Source: Sapria himalayana (taxonomy: Eukaryota > Streptophyta > Magnoliopsida > Malpighiales > Rafflesiaceae). Taken from it: a stretch of DNA of 64,000 nucleotides. A program made the position numbers and the translations under genes. Location: NCBI GenBank assembly GCA_029783825.1, contig JAREIK010000343.1, positions 930,001 to 994,000 of the forward strand, given 5' to 3'. The notes below the pieces were generated by a model. That model was not told where the DNA came from. It saw nothing but the letters and a program-made list of their open reading frames with translations, and did not search any database. Shown piece after piece: positions 24,310-36,109 of this stretch; position 1 is the first letter of the stretch, and each line of letters begins with the position of its first letter.

Positions 24310-27300
24310 CTTGAGCAAAGTTTTAAATGGTAAAAACATAAGGCGAGACATCTCATGAGATGAGACGTAAGCCTCAAGGCATAGGTTTTTTGAGCATCAT
24401 AATATATAATTAATTAATATTTTAAAATATATAAAATAAAATATCATAAATAAAAACAAGAAAATAATTCATTGGAATTATAAAAAAAGTATATTAATTT
24501 ATAACTTTCACAAAAAATCATAATAAAGTCATAAAATAAGAATAAAAGTAAATATTTTCAAATTAAATTCTCTTCAAGGGTATCATTATTTTCATCTAAT
24601 GTATCAAAAGTAGAAAAATATTCATTGTTATGTATTTTTATTTCATCTAAATCTTTATCTTCATCAATTGGTGTCAAATTAAATATTCACTGATATTCAA
24701 TATGTATGACTTCTTAATGTTTGAGAATCAATTATAATACGAGTCTCAAAATCATCCATTGTTTGGTCAAATGAGTTTAACTGGATGTTAACTTTTAAAC
24801 TTTCTTGATAATCTAATATTTTATCCATGCATTTAAATAATTCATTCATCACCTTATTAACATTTAGAGAACTTATCCCCATACCTTAATTGAGGATTAA
24901 GATAGTAACCTGCTGCATGTAATGGTTGATGAAGTTGCAGAGTTCATCATGCATTAATTTTTCTTCTAGTTGGGCCATATTTTTTCTACATGCCCCCACA
25001 ATTAAATATAATTTTTTCCTTAGTAAAATTTATCAGCTCATAAATATAACTCATGATTGGTTTTTTATTTGAATAAATCTTTCTCAAGACACAAACTAAT
25101 GGAATAGTATTGTTTGATTCAAAAATTTAGATCAAACAATATTATATTTTGAGTTTTCACACTTTCTATCTTTTTAGTTCATTTGCTTGAATACTAATTT
25201 TCTGAGAACATTGCTATAAGACCATGCCTTTGCTTATAAAGGCTCTGGAGAGTAAGAAATGAAGGAGAAAACTATGTAATTACTGGACGAAGAAGTTCAT
25301 GATTTTTTATAAATGTTCTCATCAAACTAAGAACCCAAGTATGATTATATATGAACTTTTTTACTTGCTTAGCTCGAGCAAATGTAATATCATGAATATT
25401 TAACTTTTCAATATCTTCCAATATCAAATCAATACAATGTGCAATACAAAGAATTCACCACAATCTTCTCTTTTTTTTCATAAGCCTTATTTTAATATTC
25501 ACATAATTAAAAGCATTATCAATAATGACTTGCACAATATTTTTCTCTTAAATTTTTTCAACTACGTCATCAAGATATTCAAACATTAATTTCTCATTTT
25601 TTATTGTATCCGAAGCATTAATTGATTTCATAAACCAAATACCAGTATGACTATTAACCAAAAAATTAATAATACACTTATTCTTTTTATCTGTCCAACT
25701 ATCTGACATAATTGAATATTCATATTATTTCTAAACTTTTTTATGTTCTTCCATAATGATACTTAGGTCATTCACATCTTTTTAAAGAATCCATATCCTT
25801 AATTTGTGCATAGATGGAGGCTTAAAATTGGGCCCAAAATTTGTAATAATATCTATCATAGGAATCCAATAAGGATCATTCACAATGTTGAATGAGAGAT
25901 CTTTTTAATAAATAAACATACCAATTTTTTTTTACACTTCTTTTTTTTCTGCTTTCATCTTGATTTCGAAGTACTTAGATGAGTTTGTGAAGTAAAAAAT
26001 TTATCCATTGGTCTTCTTGGAATAGGTTCCCACTCTCACTATCACTTCCTAAGATACTTTTTAATTTTGATAAGACACTCTCATTCATTGAAGTTCGACT
26101 CATACTAATTTCTTGGAGTAATTCATTTTTTTTCTTTTTATATTCTAAAATTTGATCAATACCTTTTTTGCGTTTTAATCTAACATCATTATTAACTTTG
26201 GGGCATAGTTTCATACCTTGATGAGTTCTAGCTAAATGATGCTTGAGTCTATTCACTACTCTCCTGCATATTTGATTGTAAAATTTTTATCTCAAATATT
26301 GCTCTCCAAAATTTTCAATAACATATTTTCACATAATTTTTTCTTATTTTTTCCGAATCGGAGGAACTTCTCCTGAAAAATTACCAATAATAATATTTAG
26401 TTATTCATATTTTTATATTATAATAAAATTTTTTAAAAAATTATAACAAGACATAATTAAAGAAAATTTAAAAATTTAAATGAGAATTTAAATTATTTGA
26501 ATTGATTATGAATATTGATGTATATCTATATGAGTATTCATATTTTTTGGGATGATGCTACTTTGTTTATAAATTATTTGAATTGTTTATCTATATTATA
26601 TATCTTAACTACTTATAGATATACAACTATATATTAACTTTCTACAAAATTATATATCAATAATTCTATATATCATTATATTCTATACTATACATAAATA
26701 TAACCACATATTTTATTATATATAACTATTTATAATTATATACAAAATGCATTAATATGCAACTATCTTTCTATTTATATATATTATATGTATAATTATG
26801 AGTACCTATATGTATAAATATTTATAATTATATATATATATATATATATGTATTATATCTATAATTTAAATTTTAACATATATAACTATAATTTATATGT
26901 TAAAAAATACATATAATTATTTATATTAAGTTGTATAAGTATTCACAACTATATATACTATTACTTTGTATAAATATATGTAATTATGTATAACTATAAG
27001 TGTATAACTTTATATATGAAAAATTAAAAATATACTTAGGGAACAGTATCGGAAAAATTGATATTATATGTTGTGGGCGTTGGATTACATGGAGCAGTGC
27101 CAAAAAATCGAGAATTATTAGGCATGGGCGTTAGATTATATGGAGTAGTGCCGAAAAACCAAGAATATTGAGTGTAGGAGTGTCAGCGTCAACTTCAGCA
27201 TCAAAATTTGTGAACAATGCCAAAAAATTGATTGGCACTGTTTAGGGTTTACGGATTTTTTTTTCTTTTTTTGTTGACACTCCACTTTCTTCTTCGAGGT

Positions 27301-27445
27301 GTGAAAGGCATGTTTAAACGTGCCTCGAAATACCTCATAGAAGATGCATATACCTATCAAGTGTGTCGTCTTTTTTCATGCATGTCAAGGCATCTTGCGC
27401 ACATTTTGCCCTAAGGTGCACCCCATGGCAAGTCTCATTTACATT
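24310..27445 (-). mobile_element. hAT element with AGGCG-type subterminal repeats (probable extent)
   Basis: A decayed hAT transposase (24560-26300) lies between two stretches rich in AGGCG/CGCCT-like words with apparent CpG decay: 24325-24400 (AAGGCGAGAC, GTAAGCCTCAAGGC) and 27290-27440 (GAGGTGTGAAAGGC, GTGCCTCGAAATACCTC). Such clustered words are typical of hAT subterminal regions. I could not place exact termini or an 8-bp target duplication, so the limits are estimates. Confidence 0.5.
24560..26300 (-). pseudogene. hAT transposase, BED finger plus DUF659 (degenerate)
   Basis: The minus strand reads VVNRLKHHLARTHQG...PKV, the end of a BED zinc finger and its following linker (26160-26280). 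DUF659-type blocks come next: DPYWIPMIDIITNFGP and PPSMHKLR (25800-25890), a MSDSWTD block (about 25690-25720), and IVQVIIDNA (about 25520). Towards the C-terminus are LHQPLHAAGYYLNPQLRYG (about 24880-24940) and an acidic tail (24570-24690). The hAT dimerisation segment between the last two blocks is missing. Frequent stops show it is inactive. Confidence 0.8.
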
Positions 27446-27599
27446 TTTTTAAACACACTAGTCCTGAGTACCAAATTTTTTCGCCTTAGGGAGAAATTAT
27501 GGAAAAAATAATTACTCCTAAAATTCATAAAAAAGCATAAAAAAGAAGATAATATTTTCCTTTTAAAAACTCGTAAAAATTCATAAAATTGATAAAATT

Positions 27600-28200
27600 G
27601 ATAAAACAATAATTATGTATATACTTTCATAATTTGTATTATACTTAAATGCATATACAACATGAGCAATATATTTAACTAATATTAAAAATATATATTT
27701 TATGGAGATATGACTATTAAGATAGAAAGAATATATTTAAAATATTAGTTCTCCAATATATTTCTTTATTACTTAGTTGCATATATGGATCATATGATTA
27801 AAATTGAAGAGCTAGAAAATATTATTAAATTCATATTCACTTGCATGAATTGATCATAAGAATTTGAAGGTAAAGTTTATAAATAATTTGATAATCTATT
27901 TAAAAATTATAAAAATAAGTATGATAATTTTAATGATTATTTGAGTACGAAAATGGATATCATATTTGAAAATGATAATTTTTTGATTTAGTTAACTAAA
28001 GACAAATGATAAGAAGATTCATTAAATATGAGTGAATTGTTGAGATACTTAGATATAAATCTTGTTCAATTTTATCCTTTAATCATATGAAAAATTTGAT
28101 ATATCGAGTTATTGACTATTTAAAATGACATGTGATATACCGACTCATCAATTAGAATAACATTAAAGTATGTTTTTTTCTATGATTATGAATGTAATTT
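27600..28200. repeat. Dispersed AT-rich repeat, copy 1 (partner at 43440-43930)
   Basis: Collinear diverged similarity to 43440-43930. Shared landmarks include a TTCCTCTATTTTATTGCTTAGTTG-like segment, GGATCATATGATTAAA..TTGAA, a GAGATACTTAGATAT block and AAATGACATGTGATATACC. The type of element is unknown. No coding match was found. Confidence 0.55.
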
Positions 28201-28956
28201 CAAATAATAATAATAATATATTACAACTAAATAATATTGAAACTCTATAATACTTAAAAAATTAAGATTATGCATGGATGATTCATCAAGATATTTATGG
28301 GTGTTAGTGAATGATGGTATACACAAAAATAAAAAAATTGAGATTTGAAGCTATGATAATCCAAACCATATGGGTCACAAAGTGACATTATGGTACTTGT
28401 GTTGCCATGATATTTAATTTATTTTACAATATTGTTTGTATTTTTTCGCATTTATATTTAAAATATGACTTAAATATATTTTTAATGACTTTTTTACACT
28501 TATATTATTGATTATATTTAATATTTATAGTTTAAATTTTAATGATATCAAAAAATTATTTTTTTAATTGCTTATTTAAATACACACACCAATCAATGCC
28601 ACAACCCATAACCCACATGTGAGTTGGCTTGAGTTGGCTAAGGTCAGATTGAACTTGGACTGGACAACCAAGTCTGTTGCTAGTAACAATTATTTGATGT
28701 TCAAATTATTAAATATTATTATATATTATGATGGTTGATAATAATCTGTAGATATGAAAATGAAGCTAATATATATTGATTTCAATATTTTGTGTTTTGG
28801 AAAATTTTGATAAGTATTCATGAAATCGATGTATTTTTGAAGGTGTTTAGCAGGAGAGGTATATTAGTGAGTCTGTTGTGCTTTTGATTTGTGCCATTGG
28901 TCAAAATTCTACCTAATTGGTTGGTCAGGGGCAATTTTGTATGCAATGATCATACC

Positions 28957-29746
28957 CTAAGAAGCACGGACACGAACACGGGGATACGACACGGCAGGAT
29001 ACGGGAATACGGCAAATTCTAAAAAATTAGGATACGGATACGGCTAGGATACGGCATGATAAAAAAAAATAAAAAAAATAAAAATTATTTTCTTTATAAA
29101 TATTAGGTATTTTATAAAATAAAATAAAATATTTTATTTTATAAAATAAATATATATTTTTTATTTTATAAAATAAAAATCTTGTATTTTATATTATTTT
29201 ATTAAATAATATTTATTATTATTTTATATTATAAAATAATATCTTATAATTATCTTATATTATATAAAAATTTATATTTTTTTATGTTATAAAATAAAAA
29301 TATTTTATTTTATTTTATAAAAATAACGCCCCCCCCAGAATCTCGTCCTGCATCCCTACAGAGTACAGAATTGTGCACGCCCTACATCCCAACAGATCGT
29401 GCCCACCTCCTCCTGCCCCCCTCAAATAGTGCCAGCCCTCTGCCGCCCCCCTCAAATCACTCGTGCTTTCTGCCTCCCCCTTCAAATCACCCTCGCCGCT
29501 TGTGTCGAGTGGCCAACATCGCCCATGCGGCGATGTTGGCCACTGGACATCGTCGGACGTCGGTCACTCTCGGCATGGATATGGTAGCCGACGCAATCGT
29601 CCCATACGCCACGTGGCGTATCGGATACGAATTGATTAATGATTTGCCATGTGGCATATCGGACACATATCCGTGTCGTGTCCGTACCATGTCCACGTGT
29701 CCAGGTATTGGACACGTGGATTGTAAGGAGTCATGTCCGTGCTTCC
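28957..29746. mobile_element. Mutator-like non-autonomous element, copy 2 (790 bp)
   Basis: An exact 11-bp duplication ATGATCATACC flanks it (28946-28956 and 29747-29757). The ends are CTAAGAAGCACGGACACG (left) and, read inward, GGAAGCACGGACATG (right). Each end is followed by ACGG/GATACG words. The middle is a long A/T-only stretch, then a C-rich minisatellite (about 29400-29490, three units of about 30 bp containing CCCCCTCAAAT). The GC-rich frames in it are not genes. Confidence 0.85.
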
Positions 29747-29989
29747 ATGATCATACCATTTTGTTAACACATTATTTTTTATAAGATGCATTCTCAATGA
29801 CTGAGATATTAGCATGGAGTCATTCTATATTTTCTTCAAAAAATTTAAATAATCGTGATTTTAATCTTTCATCGTAGCAATCAAAATATTTCACTAATAT
29901 TCAAAGTCTTAATTAATTTTACAACACTGCAATTTTATATTTATATAATTTGGTAGTCTTAAGTTAGAGCCTTGATGGTTTTTATAAAA

Positions 29990-30680
29990 TTGTGATTTTT
30001 GATTTATAAAAAATTACAGAGCAACAATTTCTAATACAAAGTTGTGATAATTTTTCTAAGTTATAATTTTGGGATACTAAATATTACATATAAATTTATT
30101 CGAGTATGATCATTTCTAAGATCATAACTTTTGTTATCAAAGGAAGACAAATATGATATATGTACACAAGTTAAGTGCTAATATTGTAACATATTAATAG
30201 TATCATGACAATATGTTTTACGAGATAAGAAAATACTAGTGATGTAGATACTTAAGAATTATGAATTCTACTTTTTTGCCATGGTCAATTCACAATATTA
30301 TGACCATAGCTAATCCTTAAAAGACTTTTTTAGTGATGCAACTATTTTTCAATATCATGATTACATATATATCAAGAAAGATTATTTGCTAATATTGTAC
30401 TCTCCGCACAGTACCATAATTATATAATAATATGAGAAGTAGTCTCCACTACACGACCACTCCACTGCACTATTATTTTTTATAGACTGCAAATAGATAA
30501 ATGTATGAATATGTGGTCATTTCACAATGTTGTAATTTTGTATTACAAATAGATTAAGCTCAGGTTATAGTCATTGCTAGTGCCGTACCTTTGCATTACA
30601 AAAATATCAAGATATTGAATAGAGTCGTGATCATCTTCTAGAGTTGTGACCTCTAGCTGAATGGATGAAAATTGAATTAG
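29990..30680. repeat. Degenerate short-motif repeat region
   Basis: GTGAT/GTGACC and TCATGA/TCATAACTTTT motifs recur at irregular 45-65 bp spacing (AGTTGTGATAA, GATCATAACTTTTG, GTCGTGATCATC, GTTGTGACCTC). It resembles the arrays at 6560-6835, 44380-44960 and 48690-49170 but is more diverged. Confidence 0.35.
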
Positions 30681-31511
30681 TGATTTTATTCTGAAAATTA
30701 TGATTTTCTACTTAGAATAATATAAAATCCTTGAGTATAAAAGTAAAAAATAAAAATTTTGGGAGACTCATTTATTTTTTTTTCTATCATACAACAGCTA
30801 AAGATATGACAACTAAAAATATTAGATAAATTTTGTATTTCCAAGGATTTATACAAATAAATAAGTAATACATGATTCATGCTAATATTTCTTTATAGTG
30901 ATAAATTTAGAAATTTATTTTAAATTAGCATGATCTAGGGTTTGTGTAATTTGAATTATGTGATGTAATTGGTTTTAATTATAAATATATAAATAATTTA
31001 AATTATTTTATGTATGGATAAAGATGAATGATGACTAAATATAACTTGAATTAAAATTTTGATTATTAGTTAATTTGCATGAGGTTGTCATGGTAAATGA
31101 GAACATGTAAATTATGAGACTCACTCGTGCTTATGATAGAATGAAGTGATAGTACTTTTAATTATGATATACGAGATAAATATATATATTATGAATTTTA
31201 AAATTTAAGTATGTTAATCATAATGAGTATGATACGAAGTTAAAAATAGCTATCTCAAGCAAAAGAGGTGAATATCGAAGTAGCAATTTTTTTCTGAAAA
31301 TTATGATTTTTTATTTAGAGTAATACAAGATCTATGAATATAAAATTGAAAGATAAAAAAATTTTGGGAGACTTTCATTTTTTGTTTACTTCACACAATA
31401 ATTAAAATCATGAAAACTTTAAATCTTATGGGTGAATTTTATCCGCCCAAGAGATTTTATAAACAAGTAAAGAATTCATGATTTGTGCTAATCATTAGAG
31501 TTGGGCGGCAT

Positions 31512-32103
31512 TAGAGGTGTCAACATGATGTGCCGGGCCGGCCCATTTTTTTCAGTCTTGCCTATGCTTTCGTGCCGGGCCAGACACGATATGGATACTG
31601 TACCGTGCTGTACCTGGCCCGGTAGGGTTTTGTGGAGTTTAGCCTGACACTGGCCCGTGGCACGATCCGCCGGGTCTGGCCAAATCCCTAAATTAAAAAA
31701 AATTAGGGTTTTGTGCTGCCGCGCAGCCGAATTCCTAATTAAAAAAAATTAGGGTTTTTGGTGCGTGCCGTCGTGCCACCGCGTAGTCGAATCCCTAAAT
31801 TAAAAAAAAATTAGGGTTTTGGCACACGCCGTCGCGCCCATGACTCCTAATTTTAAAAAAATTAGGGTTACATCTGCTCCGTCGTGCCGCTGCAACGTCA
31901 AAACCCTAATTTTAAAAAAAATGGGGGTTTCTCAGCTCGTGATGAGGTGCCATGTTAAAGGGCCACGGTACCATGCCGGGCCACGGTTGCCCTCGGGACT
32001 GCATGACACGGGCCCGGGCACGGGAAATTCCCGTGTCGGGCTGGCCCAGGCACGACCGAATCGTGTCGTGCCTTGTGCCGGACTCGCCCGATTGACACAT
32101 CTA
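31512..32103. mobile_element. Non-autonomous hAT (GC-rich MITE) with telobox repeats, 592 bp
   Basis: An exact 8-bp target duplication GGCGGCAT lies at 31504-31511 and 32104-32111. The ends are TAGAGGTGTCAA and TTGACACATCTA. The GC-rich flanks hold GGGCCGGCCC and GGGCCCGGGCACGG words. The core is a five-unit repeat with AATTAGGGTTTT hairpins. Copy A of the surrounding duplication lacks the element. It has no protein-coding capacity, and frames through it are compositional. Confidence 0.9.
31684..31930. repeat. Five-unit minisatellite with CCCTAATT...AATTAGGG hairpins
   Basis: Units of about 48-60 bp start near 31684, 31733, 31790, 31843 and 31900. Each contains (C)CCTAA(A)TT, a run of seven to nine A, and AATTAGGGTT(TT), so each can fold on itself. 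Three units carry a perfect reverse-strand telobox (AAACCCTAA), and the last carries one on the plus strand. The spacers hold GCCGTCGTGCCGC-like words. Confidence 0.85.
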
Positions 32104-32490
32104 GGCGGCATGATTAACAAACCTCTCTCTTTTAAGGATAAATTTAGAAATTTATACTGAATTAATATAATCTAGGAATTAGGGTTTGTGTAATTTGAAT
32201 TATGTGATGTAATTACTTTTAATTATAAATATATTAATTATTTTATTTATTTTATGTATGGATACTGATGAAAGATAAATAAATATAACTTGAATTAGGA
32301 ATTTGATTAATAGTTAGTTTGCGTAAGGTTGTCATTGTGGTTAGTAATAAGTAAATTACAAGACTCACTCATGCTTATGATTAAAAAAAATCATAGTTTT
32401 TTTAATTATGATATATAAGAAAAAAAATATGATAAATCTTGAAATTTAGATATGTTAATCATTGTGAGTATGACACGAAGTTAAAAGTAT

Positions 32491-33540
32491 ATTTTTATTG
32501 TATATTAATCCAATGTATATATTAAAAAAAATTATTTTTTGATTGAGATAGATATTACATAAAATATTCTATTAATGTGTTTATCTTTAATATGAGAGTT
32601 ACATTGTTACTGAGGAGAATAGTGATAAGCAATATTTGGGACACGCACGAGTATGTTATAACTCACAAGATGTTGATAATCATTGTGAATTATTTTTACT
32701 TGTATAGTTTTTACTGATAAAATTGGAGTTAAATTTGTATAAATAATGTAAGTATGGTATTTATAAAACTAAAAGTTCAAATATTTATATTTTATGCTAT
32801 TTATTGATTTTTGTGATAATAATGATTAGAGAAAAAAAGTATGTATATAAAGTAATCATTAAAAAAAATTGATAAAATTATCTAAAATATATGAAATTAT
32901 GAATGACTCTCGTGTATATATGAATTATTATCTCGGTAGTGATGTACTGAGAGGATAACTATGATGTGATTTCGATCATTATTAGAAAAGGCTCAATGGT
33001 GATAATTACCTTATATGTAATTATGAAAATGAATTATTACAAAACACTGACTTTTTTTCTGCCTTCAACATAATATATGTCGAGTGATTTAAGGCTATCA
33101 CATAGATTAAATGAATAAATCATGAGCCTAAGATTATTTAATAATATGAGTATCCATTTTACTGAAAATAAATTATCTTATTATTTAATAATCAAACTAT
33201 CAATACAATTTTTGTGAACTCGATATCTAGATGAAAGTCCATTATACTACTTGTATGACCCGTATAATTATGAATCTTAGTTGATGAGACATTTTCGTTA
33301 ATGAGTCATCTTATTATTGTATGCGAAAATTCATTATACAATTTGAGTATTTTTTTTTGCACCGTTAGCTGAAGATTATTTAGTCTGGTTAGTAATTATA
33401 AGTTTATGTATTAATAATTCATATAAAAAGATAATTTCTTTTTAATAGTTTAAATAATATTAAGTTTGATAAATATTTTTGAATTTAAAAGCTAATTCAC
33501 ATTAACTTGTTTGAGCATGAATAATTGTATTTGACTTTGT
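32491..33540. other. AT-rich DNA, nothing recognised
   Basis: No coding similarity, terminal repeats or arrays seen. It separates two hAT MITE insertions. Confidence 0.55.
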
Positions 33541-33548
33541 ATTCTTGT

Positions 33549-34077
33549 TAGAGGTGTCAACTGGGCCGGGTCGGCCTGGTCCGGCACGAGGCACGGCACG
33601 ATTCGGTCGTGCCTGGGGTTGCTCGACACAGGAATTTTCCATGCCCATGCTCGTGCCGTGCTTGTCCACGGCACCACCCATGCCGTATCGTGCCGAGGCC
33701 AACCGGGCCTCGTGCCGTGCTTGGCCCTGCATAGTACCATGGCATGGCCCGGCATGGTACCATGACCCGTTGGCACGGTATCTTGGCACGAGCCAAGAAA
33801 CCTCCCCAACGGTAGTAGCTGAGCTTGACCAGCAAAACTTGCCGACCTCCGATAGTGAAGAAGCATCGTGGCGGGAGATCAGCTCGGCGATGCGCTACCT
33901 AACCCTAATTTTTTTTAAATTAGGCTTCGGCCCTACTGGGCCGAAATGGGCATGTTCGTGCCGGGCTGACCTCCACAGAATTGTTCCAGCCCAAGCACGG
34001 CACGGTATAGTAACCGTGCCTGGCCCGACACGGAAGCATGGTCGGGCTGGCCCGGCACGTTCCGTTTGACACCTCTA
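33549..34077. mobile_element. Non-autonomous hAT (GC-rich MITE), 529 bp, best-preserved copy
   Basis: An exact 8-bp target duplication ATTCTTGT (33541-33548 and 34078-34085) brackets perfect 12-bp inverted ends TAGAGGTGTCAA / TTGACACCTCTA. The interior is about 60% GC, with many GGCACGG, GGCCCGG and CCATGGCATGG words, and one CCTAACCCTAATT...AAATTAGG hairpin (about 33898-33925). Long frames on both strands inside it are compositional. The high CpG content suggests it is younger than the others. Confidence 0.93.
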
Positions 34078-34290
34078 ATTCTTGTATTTATTATTTTTTC
34101 TTTTTTTAATAATTTTTGATGATTTTAGCTTTATGATTGAGCTAAATCTTTTAGACTTAGAAATTGTAAAGACTAGAAGAATACATACCAAATAAAAAAT
34201 TGACAAGTATATTATGAAGAGTACATAGTAATGAGTAAACGGGTTGACAGCCAATCTATTATCGTATTTTGTGGGAATGTTAGATGTACA

Positions 34291-34472
34291 CAATGATAAA
34301 AATTTTCGATATATCCACCGATATATCCGTAAATTCTAAGTATTGATATATTCATTAAGACCGATATATCTATTCTTGATTGGTGCTCATATATAAATAT
34401 ACACCGATATATCCGATATATCCGTAAAATCAAAGTACCGATATATCCGTAGAAACCGATATTTTTATCCTT
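34291..34472. mobile_element. Small MITE rich in CGATATATC, 182 bp
   Basis: The ends are CAATGATAAAAATTTTCG and, read inward from the right, AAGGATAAAAATATCGG. Flanking 9-mers AGATGTACA (34282-34290) and GGATGTACA (34473-34481) match at 8 of 9. The interior repeats CCGATATATCCGTA-like words about six times, each a near palindrome. The 9-bp duplication fits a Mutator-like origin. Confidence 0.75.
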
Positions 34473-34689
34473 GGATGTACATAGTAATGGACAATTATTT
34501 TGGGATTTGTTAGTAACTAGTTAAAATCAATAACATTGAGTTGAATTTGAGTCTACTAGCTATGGTTCAATAATATCAGTATAACAGAAGGGAATTAGAG
34601 GACCTTAATCGACATGTCACATTGTTTTTGGAGCTATGTGACACTGTGAAAATGTATTGAGTTAGCTCGAACATAATTTATGAATATTC

Positions 34690-35060
34690 CTATTTTCATT
34701 AAGTGATGAAGTACAAAGTTAGTTTCAATGTTTATTGCAAGACTCCATTGAAAGATGGGATAAATTGATTAAAATCTTTCTCATTAAATTTTTCACACCT
34801 CAAATTATTTCTCAGCTTCGAAGAAAGATAAGTCAATTTCTGAAAAATGAGCATGCGAACTTATAGGATGTCTGAGACTATTTTAAAGGATTGTTTGATG
34901 AGATGTCCTCAATATGGATTTGAGTTGTTCTAAACCCAAATCTTGTACAATAAACTAAACTTAATAACAAGGTGCACCATTAATACAATTGCCAAATGGT
35001 TTATTATAAATAAATAACCAGGGGAGATATGTTAATAATTTGAGGAGCTAACAAAAAATA
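34690..35060 (+). pseudogene. Ty3/gypsy gag fragment (degenerate)
   Basis: Plus-strand frames read SIERWDKLIKIF, FFTPQIISQLRRKISQF, then RCPQYGFEL, LYNKLN and INTIAKWFI. This is the order of the retrotransposon gag domain of plant gypsy elements (W..L...F..KFFPP.....LR..I..F, then RCP..G, then FYNGLN). Stops and two or more frameshifts are present. No LTRs or pol domains adjoin it. Confidence 0.65.
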
Positions 35061-35607
35061 ACTATTAAACTCTAACGGATCGTTCATTTGAGAGAAGACA
35101 AGTCGAAGTGAATTTGGATGGATGTCCTATTACGGAAGTTTGATGCACAAAAAGAAAAAAAGAAGAATGTCATGGGAGATTTCTGATTTTCATGTGAATC
35201 GGTGAACTCATATCCTGTTCATCAAATGAAAGAGGTAAATCGAATATAGAGCAAAAAATATATGTTTCGACCATACTATATTATCCCAATGCATTATCGT
35301 CTGAACATGAGAAATCAAAATTATTTTTGTATGAAAGTTATAAGAGTGAGCTACAGCATATCGGACAAATCTCTACAAAATATTTGGAAAAATATGGTGA
35401 ACTACATGAATCAAGGGGGGTTTCAGTTTTAAACTTTTAATTGTCAACCATCACAAAGCCAAAAAAAAGTTAATTGTGGATGATGAGGTGCATGTTGTTA
35501 TAATAGAATTTCAGAAATAAAATAATGACTAAGATAAATCAATTATGGTGATTAACGTGAACATATAAACACCACATTGTTGGTTGAAATTATTAATGTC
35601 AATTTTA

Positions 35608-35745
35608 CTTACCACCAACAAGATAGATGCATACGACAAATTTTTACACTGGTCAATTTTCTCAGTTAGTGATCACAATCAAATATATTTAATTTTGGCG
35701 TTCTAATGTGATTCAGTGTATTAGTGATGATTTAAACACATCTAA
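35608..35745 (+). repeat. Direct repeat, left copy (about 130 bp)
   Basis: Similar in order and strand to 38508-38640: ACCAACA, AGATGCATACGACAAA, TTTACACTGGTCAATTTTCTCAG, TTTAATTTTGG..TTCT, GTGATGATTTAAAC. An unclassified repeat. The pair brackets about 2.8 kb containing the GC-rich island, a copia fragment and the T/A array. Confidence 0.65.
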
Positions 35746-36109
35746 AATAAGACGAGTAAATAAATTACCAAGTTATATGAAAGTAAATTCAAATAATTGT
35801 TTCTCAATGTTATTTAGAAGTTGGAAGCAGTTACATATGCACTCTGATCAAGATAATTCTGAATATTCTGAGGGTGAAAATGCTGTGACTCTTCTAAAAA
35901 ATATGATTTTGGAGCTACACGATTAATCTGAGCAGAAGGATTTTAGAAAATTTGGGAATACAAGACCGCGACTTCATCAAAAGTCAGAGCTCAACCTGAA
36001 ATATTATAAGAAGCAATTGTCCCAACTGAAGAGAACTGGAAAAATGATAACCAAAAGCTGCGGCACATATTGTAAAGCAAAAAGTTGTGTTGCCGCATCT
36101 ATTTTCTGA

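Larger units (their letters stand above)
30672..32490. repeat. Tandem duplication of about 600 bp, second copy interrupted by a hAT MITE
   Basis: Copy A (about 30672-31250) and copy B (about 31285-31511 plus 32112-32490) share CTGAAAATTATGATTTT, TTTTGGGAGACT, a GGTTTGTGTAATTTGAATT block, TTATGTATGGATA and GTATGACACGAAGTTAAAA-like segments in the same order. The interruption in copy B is the MITE 31512-32103. No coding match. Confidence 0.75.

Noticed and set aside
29371..29784. 137-codon ORF and its antisense frames
   Set aside because: Inside the Mutator-like element 28957-29746, running through its minisatellite and past its end into flanking DNA. No domain is present, and there is no matching frame in the sister copies.
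33502..34069. Several overlapping ORFs of 92-174 codons on both strands
   Set aside because: They lie wholly inside the GC-rich MITE 33549-34077. Their Arg/Gly/Pro/Ala/His-rich translations follow from the GGCACG-type words, and they overlap on both strands.
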